Positions 11,076-23,599 are shown, numbered from the stretch's first letter. The stretch is DNA of 64,000 bases from Phyto melanocephala (GCA_941918925.1 OW799233.1:6440001-6504000), one strand, 5' to 3'. Program-made: numbers and translations. Notes: generated from the letters alone by a model not told the origin.

Positions 11076-11961
11076 TGTTATGTGTGAGAAGAATTGATAG
11101 GTAAATGTTTGTATGGCTGTATTAATGTGCATGACTGACTAAGATGTTTTATGCACGGTAATAACATCAATTATATTGACAAAAAAGTAATACTTATTTT
11201 TTTGTCTGTTCCCTGCAAAAACAACCAGCCAACACACGTACACTTTTGTGAATTGTTTTAATTTATGGTAATGAGTTTGTAATTCAAATATTAAAAATGG
11301 ATATTCATACGTAGTGCATAAATTTATACATTTACAGTTGTAATATGGCATACGTTTATACACTTGAATATTATTACAAGAGTAAATGGAAATCCAGGAC
11401 GTATGCATGTGGTCACAAGTAGTGTTGCCGATTTTTAAAAATAGAAACTTACAGTAAAGAAACTTGTAAATAAAAAAAAAAAATAAATAAAATTAAAGTT
11501 GTGCCGGATTTTCTTTTAACAAAAATTTTTATCAAAAACATATTTGTAAGAGAGAATTTATAAAATTAAATTATAAATAGGAAATTTATAAAATTTTCTT
11601 TGAGTTTTAAGCTAATTTTTTTAAATAGTATACAAGCGCATGTTTTCTATAAATCGAAATATTTTTGGAAAAATTAAAAAAATTTTGCAAAAAATTCAAT
11701 TCAATACTTTCTATGTGAAAATATTTATTAGAATTTTTGGAAAATCAAATCTCTACTTATAGCATTGCCAAAGAGGTATGACTGAACATGAAATATTTTT
11801 TTAATCTAAAATTAAAACACTAAGGAATTATTGTCTGTCTTTCTGAGTTAAATTGGGTCAAAAGCTAATGTAGGGATTTTGATAAGACTTAGTGTAGAGG
11901 TATCTCAACATAATGGTTTTCATATAGGGTACATTTGACAGCGAGATAATGTCTCATTTCT
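11076..11961. other. no gene recognised
   Basis: AT-rich sequence; a minus-strand frame at 11139-11408 shows no family motif. Confidence 0.5.
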
Positions 11962-12185
11962 TACAAAAAACAACGGGGTGCCCTAATGGACTAGTCAGCA
12001 GTGTGCTGTTCTGCTTGTTTGGGGGTTGCGGGTTCGATTCCCGCCGGACACTCTGGACTTGTCTGCTTCCTTTCTATTCTATTCTTACTTTGCTATTCAG
12101 GTATCACAAAGGGATCAATATAATGGACCCAAGTGAGCTGCACAAAAGCTGCCTGTTCTACCTAACCTAACCTACAAAAAACAAC
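11962..12185 (+). mobile_element. tRNA-derived SINE with 13-bp target duplication
   Basis: The element body is 11975-12172. TACAAAAAACAAC flanks it perfectly on both sides (11962-11974 and 12173-12185). The head resembles a tRNA gene: an A-box-like TAATGGACTAG near 11983 and an exact B box GGTTCGATTCC at 12031-12041. The tail ends in CCTAACCTAACC. A tRNA-like Pol III head, a short body, a simple tail and a long target duplication define a SINE mobilised by LINE machinery. The perfect duplication argues for a fairly recent insertion. The tail type is a recollection of fly SINEs, not checked. Confidence 0.85.
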
Positions 12186-13059
12186 CAATTAAAATTTATG
12201 TTTTAAATTGGTAGAAGGTTGATACAAAATAAATTCATTTACCTACAGAGGAGAAGAACAAATCGTACAGATAACAAAAAACACTTAACTTGCATTAACA
12301 ACATTTTATGAATAATTCTAAAAATTAATGAAATACAAAATTATTGTTGAGGCTATATGGCATTTTCTATACATATGGATGCCGATCATTCCGACAACCT
12401 TCACCTTTTATACAAATAAATACTGATTTTCACATATTTTGGGAACTATAAAAGGGAGAGCGAAACAATTTTGTGTACTTAGTCCAGCCGGTAGATATCG
12501 TAGCAAATCATTCAGTCTAACCTCATTTGTCTGAGGAAAGTTATTTGAAATATTCTGGCCCAGGATTCTGTGTGTCCTGGCAGCTAGGGTGGAAAATCAT
12601 CTTCTTCTTTTCCAAATCCACACAGCTGCGACAAAAGTCGTTTAAAAGAAGTTCGAGTTGACTTTCATTTTTTTCTAACATCCAGTGAGCCATCAGTATC
12701 GCTGCTAACTTCGATGTCCTTTTGACCTCTTCTCGTTAGTTGTGATGCTGTTAAAAGAGGGCTAGGTAAGTTTGCCTACCCTACAAGTATTCACTCTATT
12801 CCACCTGTTCTTGGATTTTTAAAAAAAGTGTTTGAAAAACTTAAATTTTTTAGTTCCCAACGGGATGACGACTGCATTTGTGTTAGAGGTATCCAAAAAG
12901 AACAATCCTTGACAACTATTTTCTACATTGCTCGACTAATTTAAATGTGATAATTTAGGACCTAAATAAAAATAATTCCGCCTGATTGTCGACAAAACTA
13001 CCATCATTTTGTAGAAATCCATTTAGAAGGTGATAATTAAAGGACTCAACATAATCTTC
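12186..13059. other. no gene recognised
   Basis: Less AT-rich than its surroundings around 12480-12800, where the sequence looks like decayed unique or repeat DNA, but I find no protein motif on either strand. Confidence 0.45.
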
Positions 13060-13440
13060 AGCGCCTAAAAAGGACTAGTTCAATATGCTTCCGTAAGTCC
13101 GTTGATATCTGCACTCTAAACAACTGGTCTAAAATATATTTGAGTCTCATTGCGTGCCACAATATTAGAGATCTATAGGTAAAAATTGGACGTACTATAG
13201 TTGTACACAATCACTTAACCATAAATTCCCATTTTAATTCGAACGTCTTATGGGACGCGTAGTAGGTAACGATAAGCTTTTTCACCCTGTGTTTAAAATA
13301 ATACCCAAATAATTCGCCTTGTTCGAAAGAGGAATCAATAATCGGTAGACCAAAGCTTAGAATTGTGGTCGTCATTGTGAACAGTACCGGTTTTATTTTG
13401 CGTGGGCTTAACCCTTGACCATTATTAAACACATCCTGTT
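13060..13440 (-). pseudogene. non-LTR retrotransposon RT fragment
   Basis: Minus-strand remnant of the C-terminal RT region of a LINE. It reads GLSPRKIKPVLFT (the conserved G-L-x-x-P-x-K-x-x-x-VLFT block), HRVKKLIVTYYASHKTF, KWEFM, then after a stop CTTIVRPIFTYRSLILWHAM, matching the AVVRPxLTYGxxVWWxAL block of R1/I/Jockey-type elements. Stops interrupt it and no other part of the element is nearby, so it is a dead fragment. It differs from the LINE at 768-1400. Confidence 0.75.
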
Positions 13441-15500
13441 ATGTAACTGGGTTTTTAACCAACTTATCACTTTGGGAATTCAACTATAGTATGTGTAAGT
13501 GAATGAGTGCATATGGGCATATTTAAAATGTATTTTATTGCAGGTAATTTTCAATCATCAAATTCAATTGGTTTTCAAAACTCTAAAAGATAAATATAAG
13601 TATATTACTGTGTATGAATTTAAAAGGTAATTATTTCTTTTGGTCAATTGATTGGCCGTACAAATACATCTGTGCACTCGTAGACATTCTCTTTTTACTA
13701 CATTTGTGGTTACCATTTTTTCAATATTTTTGTTATTGATATTTATTTGTGTTTTACTAATAATGCTAATTTTAATTTGAACATGTGGTTTGAATTGTCC
13801 ATATATTTTATTGTCTTTATACTTTAAGAACATACAATCATAATATCCTTAATGCCTCTTTGTGTATGTGATGGCTGTTAATATGAGGAGAAAAATTATT
13901 ACAATTTTAATAATTTAAGGAAATCATTGCTATAATTGTTTTGTTGTATGTTTTTAGTTTTGCAGCAACAATTTATTTAAGAATTTTACTCACAAACTCA
14001 ATTTAAATGTCATTATCAGGGTAATTTATTAATAAAAATTCTTTATCTTGTCTCTGATGTGTGTATGTGTGTGTGATGTGTGTTTGTATGTGCTCAGTTT
14101 ATTGCAATAAATAAAGTTAATTCACAATCTTGCAATTATAATTTGATTAGTTGCGATTGACGACAAAATTAATTGCAATCATTCCCTTTAGAATTATTTT
14201 TTAGTATTAAATATATGGCAGAGATATTTAATAGATAAAATGTGGTTTGAAATTTATATATATTCTGGGAAATATATCAATGAACTTAAATAACTTTTTA
14301 AAATAGTTAGTGTACAGGTGGTTAAAGAATTCAAGTGAAATGTGTTAATGGGATTATACCGTACTACTTGATTTAGTTACATATGAAGCCAATTAAAGAC
14401 GATATGATAGCCAAACTGTTCTTAAATATTTATTTTTACTTTATCTACTCTAGTTTTTAAAAATTAAATTTAAATAATTCTTTATTATACAAAAGTCACA
14501 AGTGTTTTATTTAAATTTTTAACTTATCTTTATGGGTATTTTATTTTATTGTAATAGATTGTTGTTATGGGTGCAGTAATTAATTTACAAAAAGTGATAA
14601 ATTTGACTGTGACAGAAACCTTATAGACCGGCATTGATATGTAGCATTAGTTAGGGTATTCCCTTAGCAGAAGAAGTAAGTGTTAAAGTAAAAATTTAAT
14701 TCTATTGTTGAATTAAGTTTTTGTACTAAATCAATAAGTTTTAACATTCATCTAGTATTGTTGTTCATAAATATAAGAAAGGCATGTGACATTAATTTTC
14801 TCTTATTGAGGTAATATTCCCAAAAAGCGACATTCGCCTTATAACAACAATGTAAATGCATTTACTTTATTGTGAGGTTTTAAAATTCATTTATTCTTTT
14901 ATAAAGAAGATGGGCACACTTGCTCTTTTTATATATAGTTTAAAAATCAAATAATTTTGTTAAATTAAAATAATATCATTCATATTTCACCGCAATGTCG
15001 ACCTACCAAATTTTTTTGTTCGAGCTCTTTTATGCTTTTAACGTACCCACAGACATCACTTAGTTGTCTTATAGTGTTTCGAAGGATATAGGAAATGTAC
15101 ACCATATAGGGTACTAGTATAACACTACACTAGAACTACTACTAGAACTGAAAAAAAATATAGATGGCCTTTAAAAATATTATTTTAACAAACAAATTGC
15201 AGGTGATCGGATAGAATGTGTTGTTACATACGAACGCGATAGGAATTTTAAGCAAGCGTTTCAGTTTGATAAGATTTTAATAATAATTCTTAAGGCATGA
15301 TCACGTTTGCTTGCTGTAATTGACCCCTAGATAAGATCGAGATTATGCAGGCTCATAGGCTGACAAAGCGTCTGTGTCGAGTAAAAGTACATCGCGTGGT
15401 CATAGTGGAAGAATCCTTTAGAATCCAAGAGATGAAATGGTGGATGGACGCGAACTCTTCTTTGGTGTTTGAGTGTATTCTAAGTATGCTGCTATAAATG
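13441..15500. other. no gene recognised
   Basis: AT-rich, with TG-rich simple sequence near 14050-14090. No motif found on either strand. Confidence 0.5.
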
Positions 15501-15716
15501 ACGTGACACTCATTTGGATACGTATGCATAGTTGGGAATGATGCAATAGATGAACTGTCAAAGAGAAGATGTGCGGCAACATTCTGTAGACCAGAATTCA
15601 GAATTGCCTACAGTGATAAGGTTGAAGGGGAAAAAGATCTTTTAATAGGTAAGCTTTATAAACCTGAAAAGGTGGATGAAGAGAAATACTTGTTAACTGG
15701 CTTGTATGGTACTTAA
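15501..15716 (+). pseudogene. LINE RNase H domain fragment
   Basis: Plus-strand remnant. VTLIWIRMHS (15503-15530) is followed, after a frame change, by VGNDAIDELSKRRCAATF (from 15531) and a further open stretch to a TAA at 15714. This is the W-V-P-x-H-x-G-x-x-GN-x-x-AD-x-LA type motif at the end of the RNase H domain of I/R1-type non-LTR retrotransposons. Sequence before it (15340-15500) may be more of the same domain, too decayed to read. It lies on the opposite strand from the RT fragment at 13 kb, so the two are separate insertions. Confidence 0.55.
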
Positions 15717-17464
15717 AGAGCTATTTTGTAGGAGCACAGTAAGAACTACTTGTAAACTTTTTCGTAAAAATACTGGGATCAAATTAGAATACAATGAACT
15801 GAATAACAGCGTTGGTTACAGGACACGAAGTTTTAAAAAAACAGATCGGGAATGATTATATTTGTGGAAAATGAATGTGATATGTAAATATCCAGCACTG
15901 GAAAGGGAAACATTGAGGATCACAAATAACCATACATTAGGGGGAAAAGCTATATTAGTTTGCACTAAATGCTTGCGATTACAAGGGACTGTTATGTAAA
16001 GATTGTTGGCGATCGGCAGTCGAACTAGATCAAACTCAGGTTAATGTGCAGGTCTTTTTCAAGGACAGCATACCGATCGATGGAGTTGTATCACTGAATA
16101 GCGAAAGGGTTTTGGAAAGGGACCCGAAATATTTGTGCTCTGCTGCATTATACCCACTACACAGATAAAAGACCAAAACAGCAAAGTATTAAAGTAAGAG
16201 ATATGTAATTTGTGAGGAAGTTGGTTGTGATATAAGTGTTTTCCTTAAACAAATATCAGGATTCCATTTGAAATACTAGTTTACAGTTTAGGAGACCCAT
16301 TAATCAGTTTACATAAGATACAGTCAAACTAGTACAACTATTTGCTATGTTTCCTCAGGATTTTACGGATTTTTAATATAAGCACCGTGTAATAGAAATC
16401 AATAATTGTTTAATGGATTTTCATGTCCACTTGATTTAGTAAATTTACAAATATTGCTTATATATCATATTTCATATTTTAATTGAATTTTTTCTTGTCT
16501 TTTATAATTTTACAGCTAATTATAAAATTCAACATTTTTATAAAAGCCTTTGGTACTTGCCACGTTTATGATATTTTTTTCCTGCAGACATTTTATCATA
16601 ATGTGTGTATTTCTTGTTAATTTTTTTTTCACATTTGTAATCACTATAGATAAATAAATTATTTCGTTTAAAATTTATGCACAATTTAAATTTACAATCG
16701 ATAAAATTTATTAGAAATATATGCATGTATGTATGTATCAGCTGTAAATAGAGATGCATTCAATGATAATAATTACAACTAATACAGTTTCATTGTATGT
16801 TGAGTGTGTAGAATAAAAATAAAAATACTAGAGAATATATATATTTTATAATGAAATAATTCTATTGTAAATTAAAACTTTTATTAGCAATCAAAAAATA
16901 CTGGAATTAAATACACAAAATTTAATAGACTCTGAAATAAACCAGTCATGCATAAACTAACAATGATATACTTACTTACTTACATATACATATACACCAA
17001 CATGTGAACATACATTTCATATTCCATTTAATTAATGTTATTGAATTTATTACAAGTGAACAAATAGTAAATAACTCACAACAATATGCCTATTCATGTC
17101 ATGTCATAATAATGTTTGAATTGTTTTTGTTTTTTTTTGTAGAGAGTAGAGATGGGATAACAAAAATATGAAAAATAATTTGTTATTTTGGAAATAAGAA
17201 AAAATCAAATAAAATAACTAACTCTAGTTCAACCGTACCCATAATTCATAAAGAGCATGAAAGAAATGTAAAAACAAAATAATTATCTGCAAGCTGCTTG
17301 CCAACAGACATGCATAGTATAAAATCGATAAGGCCAATAAAAATTAAAAAATCATTTTACACTGTTTAATTTAAAGTGATTAGCCTGAAGAAAAAATTCT
17401 AAAATGTAAAGATATAATTGATATGTTTCTCAAATCAATCAGAAATGGGCTGCAGTGAAATAAA
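15717..17464. other. no gene recognised
   Basis: 15717-16150 is less AT-rich and may be the decayed tail of the LINE at 15.5 kb. The rest is AT-rich with ACAT/TACA simple sequence near 16720 and 16980. No motif is supported. Confidence 0.45.
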
Positions 17465-17652
17465 AAGAGGTATAATTTTGAGGGCCGTTATTGAATGTGA
17501 ATGTGATATTAAACCAAAACGTCAAGTTTTTTTCTGCATTTCATTTGACATTTCTCAATTTTAGGCTAACTCAATTGAACCTGTCATTTCGAAAAGGGCA
17601 CGAGTCACACTTTTTTCAAATATCACCTTTTGACGCCATTTAATTCATTTAA

Positions 17653-17731
17653 GGGTTTTACGTATTATCTGTGAATATGGTAGATCTTCAAATGCAACAA
17701 ACCACCTTATATGGCCCTCGAAATCTAAAGT
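17653..17731 (+). pseudogene. possible upstream exon remnant of the DUF7869-like gene
   Basis: The frame reads YVLSVNMVDLQMQQTTLYGP, resembling the 'VLxxDLQ' segment that precedes the main block in DUF7869 proteins. A GTATGT splice-donor-like hexamer follows at 17730. If real, about 100 or more residues that normally lie between this and the next block are missing, and the reading phase does not join cleanly with the downstream exon. Treated as a weak trace. Confidence 0.35.
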
Positions 17732-18105
17732 ATGTATGAAAAGGGCACGAGTCCGGGACTTATGCCCTTTTCGGGGGAAACAAAATGCTAATGTATAATA
17801 TTTGTATAGAATTCTATTATTGGCACCTCGTCTCTGATGCAGCCTACTGTGTATTTTTATTCTGAATTATTTTCCTCAGCCGCGCTAGTCAAGTGGCTAG
17901 ACAAGCCAAGCTAGCTAGACAGTGGGACAAAAAATTATTTTTACCATCAACTTATTTGATAGCGAAAAACGAAACCAATTTTTTTATATTAATTTTCAGT
18001 TTTATTAAATTTTAGTTTCTGGTATAACTATTTTTGGAAATATCTGCATTTAATATTTAATAATATGAAATGTTTTTAAGCAAACAAGCGAAATGTAATT
18101 TTCAG

Positions 18106-18775
18106 ATGGTTGTGCCGGCCAAAATCGGAATCATGCCATGGTCCGTCTTCTTTTATCTTTGGTAGGGAAACAAAATAGCAATATAACTGAGATCCACTAT
18201 TACATACCCAAACGAGGCCATTCATTCTTGCCAAACGATAGAATGTTTGGGACAGCAAAGAGACATATTCGAAAAAATGACAGGATATACAAACCAGCCG
18301 AGTATGAAAATCTTATAGTTGAGGCTAATGAAAATTTTGAAATTAGAAGGCCTAAAACTGAAGAAATTTTTGACATAAAAAAATGGTGGCCGAACTATTA
18401 CAAGAAACTGGTGCTTTCTGTGGATTCCTATGGCAAAAGAGTACCCAAGGACAAAAAAAAACTTTTGCTATTTCCCAAGTGTCACATTTCACATTTTCCA
18501 ACTCTACACCAGGCCTTGTTACAACACGTGAATCTATAGATTGTTTAACCAGTTATGAATTCCAGCTCTTACAGAGAATGGGCAGCAGCCCGCCTTTACC
18601 ATCAAATGATACTCCTGCGTATGCTGGCAAAGTGCCAATCAATGTAAAGAAAATACCTGATTTGAAAAAACTAGATAAATACATTCCAGAAAAGTACCAA
18701 AATTTCTATGCAGAGATTTTTGTATGGCCAACAACTTCAGCTAATGAACAATATGAAGAAAATAATGATGATTAA
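18106..18775 (+). pseudogene. DUF7869-like protein, C-terminal half, frameshifted
   Basis: A TTTTCAG splice-acceptor-like site ends at 18105. The frame then reads GCAGQNRNHAMVRLLLSLV, the conserved C-x-GQNRN block. IPKRGHSFLPNDRMFG, RHIRKNDRIYKPAEY and WWPNYYKK follow. At a nine-A run (18451-18459) the homology changes frame and goes on as FAISQVSHF, AYAGKVPINVKKIPDLKKL and KYIPEKYQNFYAEIFVW, ending at TAA near 18773. A one-base change in the homopolymer accounts for the break; an assembly error there is possible. DUF7869 proteins are abundant in insects and their biochemical role is not known to me. The N-terminal half is missing or decayed. Position inside an inverted-repeat element suggests that it is transposon-borne. 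Confidence 0.75.
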
Positions 18776-19575
18776 ATGTTAGTTCTTCCGAAAATCTTTG
18801 GATTTGTGATTATTTCTAACAAGTCATTTCGAAAAGGGCATAAGTCCAAAAATTTCAACCACCAAAATCTTTATGTTACATGCTTTTTTTAAAAATAAAT
18901 AAATGGCACAAAAATTATATATGTTTTTATTTTTTTACTTCTATATTCAGTTTCTTAACCATCATAGATTTTTTCCGAACAAATACGTTTTTTGTTAATC
19001 CTGAAAAGCTTTAATGTATGGAGTCATTCCCTTTTCGAAATGACGGGTTCAATTTGAACCATGGAAATTTATACTATACAAAATCGAGCAACGCGTTAAA
19101 ATTATTCAGACTTATTATGGAAATGGGCGTTCAAATCAAAATGCATCCTGTTCACTTCGTGATTCTTTTGGTCTACATAATCGTTCAAATTCGTCCACAA
19201 TGGGAAGAATTGTAAAACATATTTTAATTTCAGCAGAACAGGTCGGTATGAAATGTAAAAGCATCTGTGAATGCCTTCTTAGTTCGTTAAACGGAAAACA
19301 TTGCTGTTTTGGTGATAGTGTGGAAAAAGAGCAGTCAACCTCGACTCACCATTGTGCCCAACAATTAAACATCAACATTGGAACCATTGAACATCAAATT
19401 TGGACCATCAGATGGAGGTGTACCTTTTAGGTCACGGCGGCCATTTGGCTGATATTTTGTTCCATACATAATTTAACCATACCAATACTATCAAAATAAA
19501 AATAAATGACAATAATTTCTTAAATAATTTGTGTTTTATTTTAAATCAACATCGGCCCTTAAAATCTAGACACCC

Positions 19576-21767
19576 TTTAGCTAATAGAAATGCATATTTG
19601 ATTAAAGCTAACGAAAACATTTGATATAGGAATGGGCAAATACATGCCTACAAAATTTCATGGTACTTTTGATAATCTACTAACATGGAAACCACAAGCT
19701 AAATAAATTATTAATTTATACAATTATTCATACCTTTTTAGGTCGATATGGTATTGAAGCGAGCTTCTTAGTTTTTTCTTAACCATAATTTATTTACTCT
19801 AATTATTATTGATGGTAAAAATGTATTTCTATAATTAAATAATATTCTTTGCAGCTTCATCATCAGCACTTTGTAATTAGAAGTTTTAGTATAAGATGCC
19901 TCTATCTATCCATCTTGCTGCTCTTAGAAATAGACCAAAATTTGCTAATTAGAAAATCCTTCTCATTGTTTTTTATTGTTACACATTAGCTCTAAACATT
20001 AAAACATGTATGATTCTATTAAAAACAATGTTGTCATTATAATTCATAATTCATCATATGAGTTATAATTCCTAAGAAAAACACTCTTGTTTTAAGGTTG
20101 TTTCATGGGAAAATACTAATCAATATCTGATGTCTTGCAAGGGACTTGCAATAAGGAAAATTCTCTAATACCTGTAACAGGAACTAACTTTACGAATTCT
20201 CATTAAGTCCAACACATGCTTAAGCGTTATTCCAAGCACTACTTTTAACAAAACTTAGTTAAGGCCAATGTAATATTACAAAATTTTCAACCCACTTAAT
20301 TATTAATTAATTTGTGTGTATAAGTTGAAGTTTATGTAGCAACTCTTACTTCACGAATATGTAAGCAAACGTATGCCGTATGTTTAGCATTTAATTTGCC
20401 CTCATTGTGTTTAATTTTCGGCAGACATAATTAAAGTGTCATTTTCGTAGAGGATCTAAGAAATTATTGTGGGTAAATCTATAAATACTATATTAAACGA
20501 ACACACACTGGCACATAAATTAGTGTATGTTTTTGTATTTGTAGTTGTCACCAGGTTACTATGTAAAGGGGTAAGTTGCTTAGTCAGTGAAATACTTCAA
20601 GTGTCATGTTAAATTACACCTGAGTTGCTGTGGAACAGTGTTTCGGAAAGTTTATTAAAGGGAAAATACGAACTGGTTAATTGTGAATTTTGGCCTAACT
20701 ATTCTGCAGTACTTAGATTGAAACAAAAATTAGAGAGATTCTCTTAATAAATTTTAATAAAAAAATTTTTTTTAAAGTTTATTTTCCGTTTCAAATAGAG
20801 AGTACCACTGTGGTACTTTAGGGTTCATATCTAATAGTAAAACTCATGGACGTAACTGAACCATTCTGGGGAGTGAAATGCTGTATTAAGAATTTTTTTC
20901 GAAAGAATTTGAAAAAATATTACTATTTACATTTAATATACTTTTAAAATAAACTCAGTTTAAGATTTGTAAGAAAAAATCTTTATTAAGCTTTTGCCAA
21001 CGCCGAAAAAAAAATTGTGGCTACGCCTATCAACTTTTCATATTTTCCTAATTACCCATGAATACATACATGCATATGTCTAACTACAACTATGTTAGTG
21101 TGTTACTAAGTGTGTTTGGGTGTGTGCTGCAATGTTGCTATTAAATTTGTTGATGATAATATATTTACTAATAAATATTTTGGTTATTCTATCAATGCGT
21201 TTAGATGTTGCATGCACTGTTAAGCATAAATTTATTATCATGCTTGTGCATATTTTCCAAATAATGATGCAAAATTCAATATGTTCTAATGCTTGCAGTA
21301 AAACTTACACCTAAAGAATTGACAATGTTAAAGTAGAAATAGTTCAAGGTGAAGCATGACAACTAGAGTACATTGCATTATGAATAAATTAATAAAAATG
21401 AATTAAAACTTAAGGTAAACTATTAACAATTGCGAATGTGATAAGATTTCGGTTGAGTTTTAATGACGCGCATGGCATAGAAGAAAGAAGTAAATCGGTT
21501 TCAGGATTTTGATTTGTTCTCTAAAATGTTAAGGTGATGAAAATAGAATCTATTTTATCTCTAAGACGTTTTTATTTATGCTAAGGCACACCAATATGTG
21601 ATAAATTAAAATTTTTGCTAAAATATTGTGGACCATGTTTAATAAGTAATGATTTTCTTGAAGCTTCCAACATTGTTATTTTTCTATAAATATTTCCATA
21701 AGAAATAAAGGCCAACAAATTGTTTCACTAATTATTTTAGTAGAAGTTTGTAGCCGATTATGATCTT
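19576..21767. other. no gene recognised; one degenerate hammerhead-family trace
   Basis: AT-rich. At 19850-19890 the minus strand reads AGTGCTGATGATGAA, matching the start of the hammerhead family at 458-505, but the stem II partner is missing. No protein motif elsewhere; the frame at 21120-21314 is not supported. Confidence 0.45.
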
Positions 21768-21768
21768 G

Positions 21769-22312
21769 TTTTCTGCATTTCATTTGACATTTCTCAGTCT
21801 CAAACTTACTCAATTTGATCCATGGAAAAATACGCAAATGAGCAAAGCTTTAAAGTTATTCAGGTTTTTTATAAAAATGGGCGTTCAAATAAAAATTAAT
21901 TTTGTGCACTTCGTGATTCTTGTGAGCAACATAATCGTTCTAATTCGTCCACAATCGGGAGAATTGTAAAAAATATTTAAAGTTCTGCGAAACAGGTCCG
22001 TATAAAATGTTAGAAAATCTGTGAATGCCTTCTAAGTTCGTTGAATGGGAACCATTGCTGTTTTTTTGCGATAGTGTGGCAAAAGAGCAGTCAACCTCGT
22101 CTCATCATCATGCCCAACAATTGAGCATCAACATTGTCATTGAAAATTTGGACCATCAGATAGGGATTGGCGCCAAGGATGGGGGGGAGTCATTTGGCCG
22201 ATATTTTGTTAAATACATAATTGAACCATACAAATATTATCATTATAAAAAGAAATAATAATAATATCCTAAATAATTTGTGTTTTATTTAAATTCAAAA
22301 ATTTAAAATTTA
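21769..22312 (+). mobile_element. internally deleted mariner, third copy
   Basis: Plus-strand copy of the mariner carried by Helentron B. The transposase start reads MEKYANEQ with VIQVFYKNGRSN and SNSSTIGRIV; after the deletion come QLSINIVIENLDHQI and a GGESFGRYF frame equivalent to the C-terminal tail. Its 5' inverted end is lost at 21768; the 3' end AATTTAACCACCCTT is present. It is flanked on the right by B sequence in the same relative arrangement as in B1 and B2. Confidence 0.7.
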
Positions 22313-22480
22313 ACCACCCTTAATAACTTCGATATGCTACTAAAATGCTTTTGTAAATTTAGTCTTTCAATGAAAGTGGGCGTTAAAGTAGGCGTGACAA
22401 TAAAGTTTCTGCTAATCAATACAACTTAGATATTTCAATATAGTCCTTAAAGCGGGCGTCTTACCTGAAATTTTTGGCAT
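22313..22480 (-). mobile_element. Helentron B fragment
   Basis: Reverse-complement match to the part of B just 5' of its captured mariner, including TAAAGTAGGCGTGACAATAA and the TTTCAATATAGTCCTT stretch. Truncated at both sides of B; together with the mariner at 21769-22312 it is a broken B copy. Confidence 0.65.
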
Positions 22481-23580
22481 AACAATTACATTGATTAGAA
22501 TTATTAAGTGATTAATATTAAAATGGCGAATTATTAAAGTGTTGCAATTATTTAAGAACTTTACTTTAAAAGCTTAATCACCAAATATACTGCAAAGTAT
22601 TATTTTGTTAAATGTAATTTAATTGTTTTTCTCAGTTTATCTGGCTTTTCTTCTCTGTTAAGTTTAACAGAAAAAAACCTTGTTGTAGCTTTATCTGTGA
22701 TAAAATATGCATTTATGTATGTTTTTATACAATTAAATGATATTTAACATAAGAATTTATATGTCTGTCATGTTTGCATTGATCTCAAATTTTAGCAACT
22801 AAAAACAATGGAACATTTATATGAAAGGAAGAGAAGTTGAAGAGTGAATTATTACCTCTAAAGATATGGTTTTATGAATGCAGTTATATGTTTGTATAAC
22901 TGATTGGTATTTAATTGAATAAAGACATTGTCCACATTAACAGAAGAACTCTCAGTTACGAACACAAATAACTATTGACCTTTTCTTATGGATTTCAATA
23001 TACAAATTGAAAATGTATGTACATCATTTGCCGCCCACTTAAATGCTCTATAATGAATGTAAGCTACACATATAAAACACAACTATTCTTAAGCATACAT
23101 AAGTTTATGGGTTTTATTGCAATATAAAAAAGTTTCCAATACATCTAGACAATAACAAAATAACTATTGTATTGCTTATTTTGTAAACTAAGTACATTTG
23201 TATTAGTTAACGTAATTGAATACACTTAAATTAAAAACATGGTTGAGGTTGTCGTACTCTAAGGCCAACATAGCATGATTGAATTTTATTTAGCTTAAAC
23301 ATATAATAGTGTAAAATAATTGTACAATTAACACATAATATGACATGGTAAATAAATAATCCTATAAATCCATAAAATATTTTAGTTTCATACAGCCATA
23401 AGATGATATAATTCGCCAATAATAAAATTATCATGATTTGATCTACAAACTTAATATGACTCCAAATTAACTATTAAATGTATTGTTATATTAAAGATTA
23501 ATTATTAAGTAAAAAAAATATTATTTTTTTTTAATTTGATAATCAAACTATAAATTAAAGAAAAAAAAAAACAAACATCA
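22481..23580. other. no gene recognised
   Basis: AT-rich, no motif or repeat boundary found. Confidence 0.55.
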
Positions 23581-23599
23581 AGACACTAAGCCAACCAAA

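Larger units (their letters stand above)
17583..19044 (+). mobile_element. 1.46-kb inverted-repeat element with a DUF7869-like ORF
   Basis: The ends are inverted copies: GTCATTTCGAAAAGGG at 17583-17598 and its complement at 19029-19044. Flanks repeat TCAATTGAA / TCAATTTGAA (9-10 bp, one indel), as expected of a target duplication inside the mariner. The same motif occurs at an internal plus-strand copy (18823-18847) and in a palindrome at 17738-17773. The only coding sequence is the DUF7869-like gene at 18106-18775. I cannot assign a known superfamily from the ends; the duplication length would suit a Mutator-like element, but no DDE transposase is visible. Confidence 0.68.
17465..19575 (+). 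mobile_element. mariner remnant interrupted by the DUF7869 element
   Basis: Same internally deleted mariner family as in Helentron B, here on its own and in plus orientation. The left end has a degenerate ATTTTGAGGGCCG. The right end is CGGCCCTTAAAATCTAGACACCCTT next to TA. The transposase N-terminus appears from 19060 on (IIQTYYGNGRSNQN, RDSFGLHNRSNSSTMGRIV) and the C-terminal end GHGGHLADILFHT is complete with its stop near 19475. The catalytic core is missing. The 17583-19044 insertion falls just before the presumed start codon. Confidence 0.72.

Noticed and set aside
11975..12055. A functional tRNA gene
   Set aside because: The B box is perfect, but the acceptor and anticodon stems do not pair properly, a non-tRNA body follows, and flanking 13-bp duplications show that it is a SINE.
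11949..12170. A 73-codon plus-strand frame
   Set aside because: It is the SINE body read as protein.
18076..18258. A 60-codon minus-strand frame
   Set aside because: Antisense of the DUF7869-like coding sequence.
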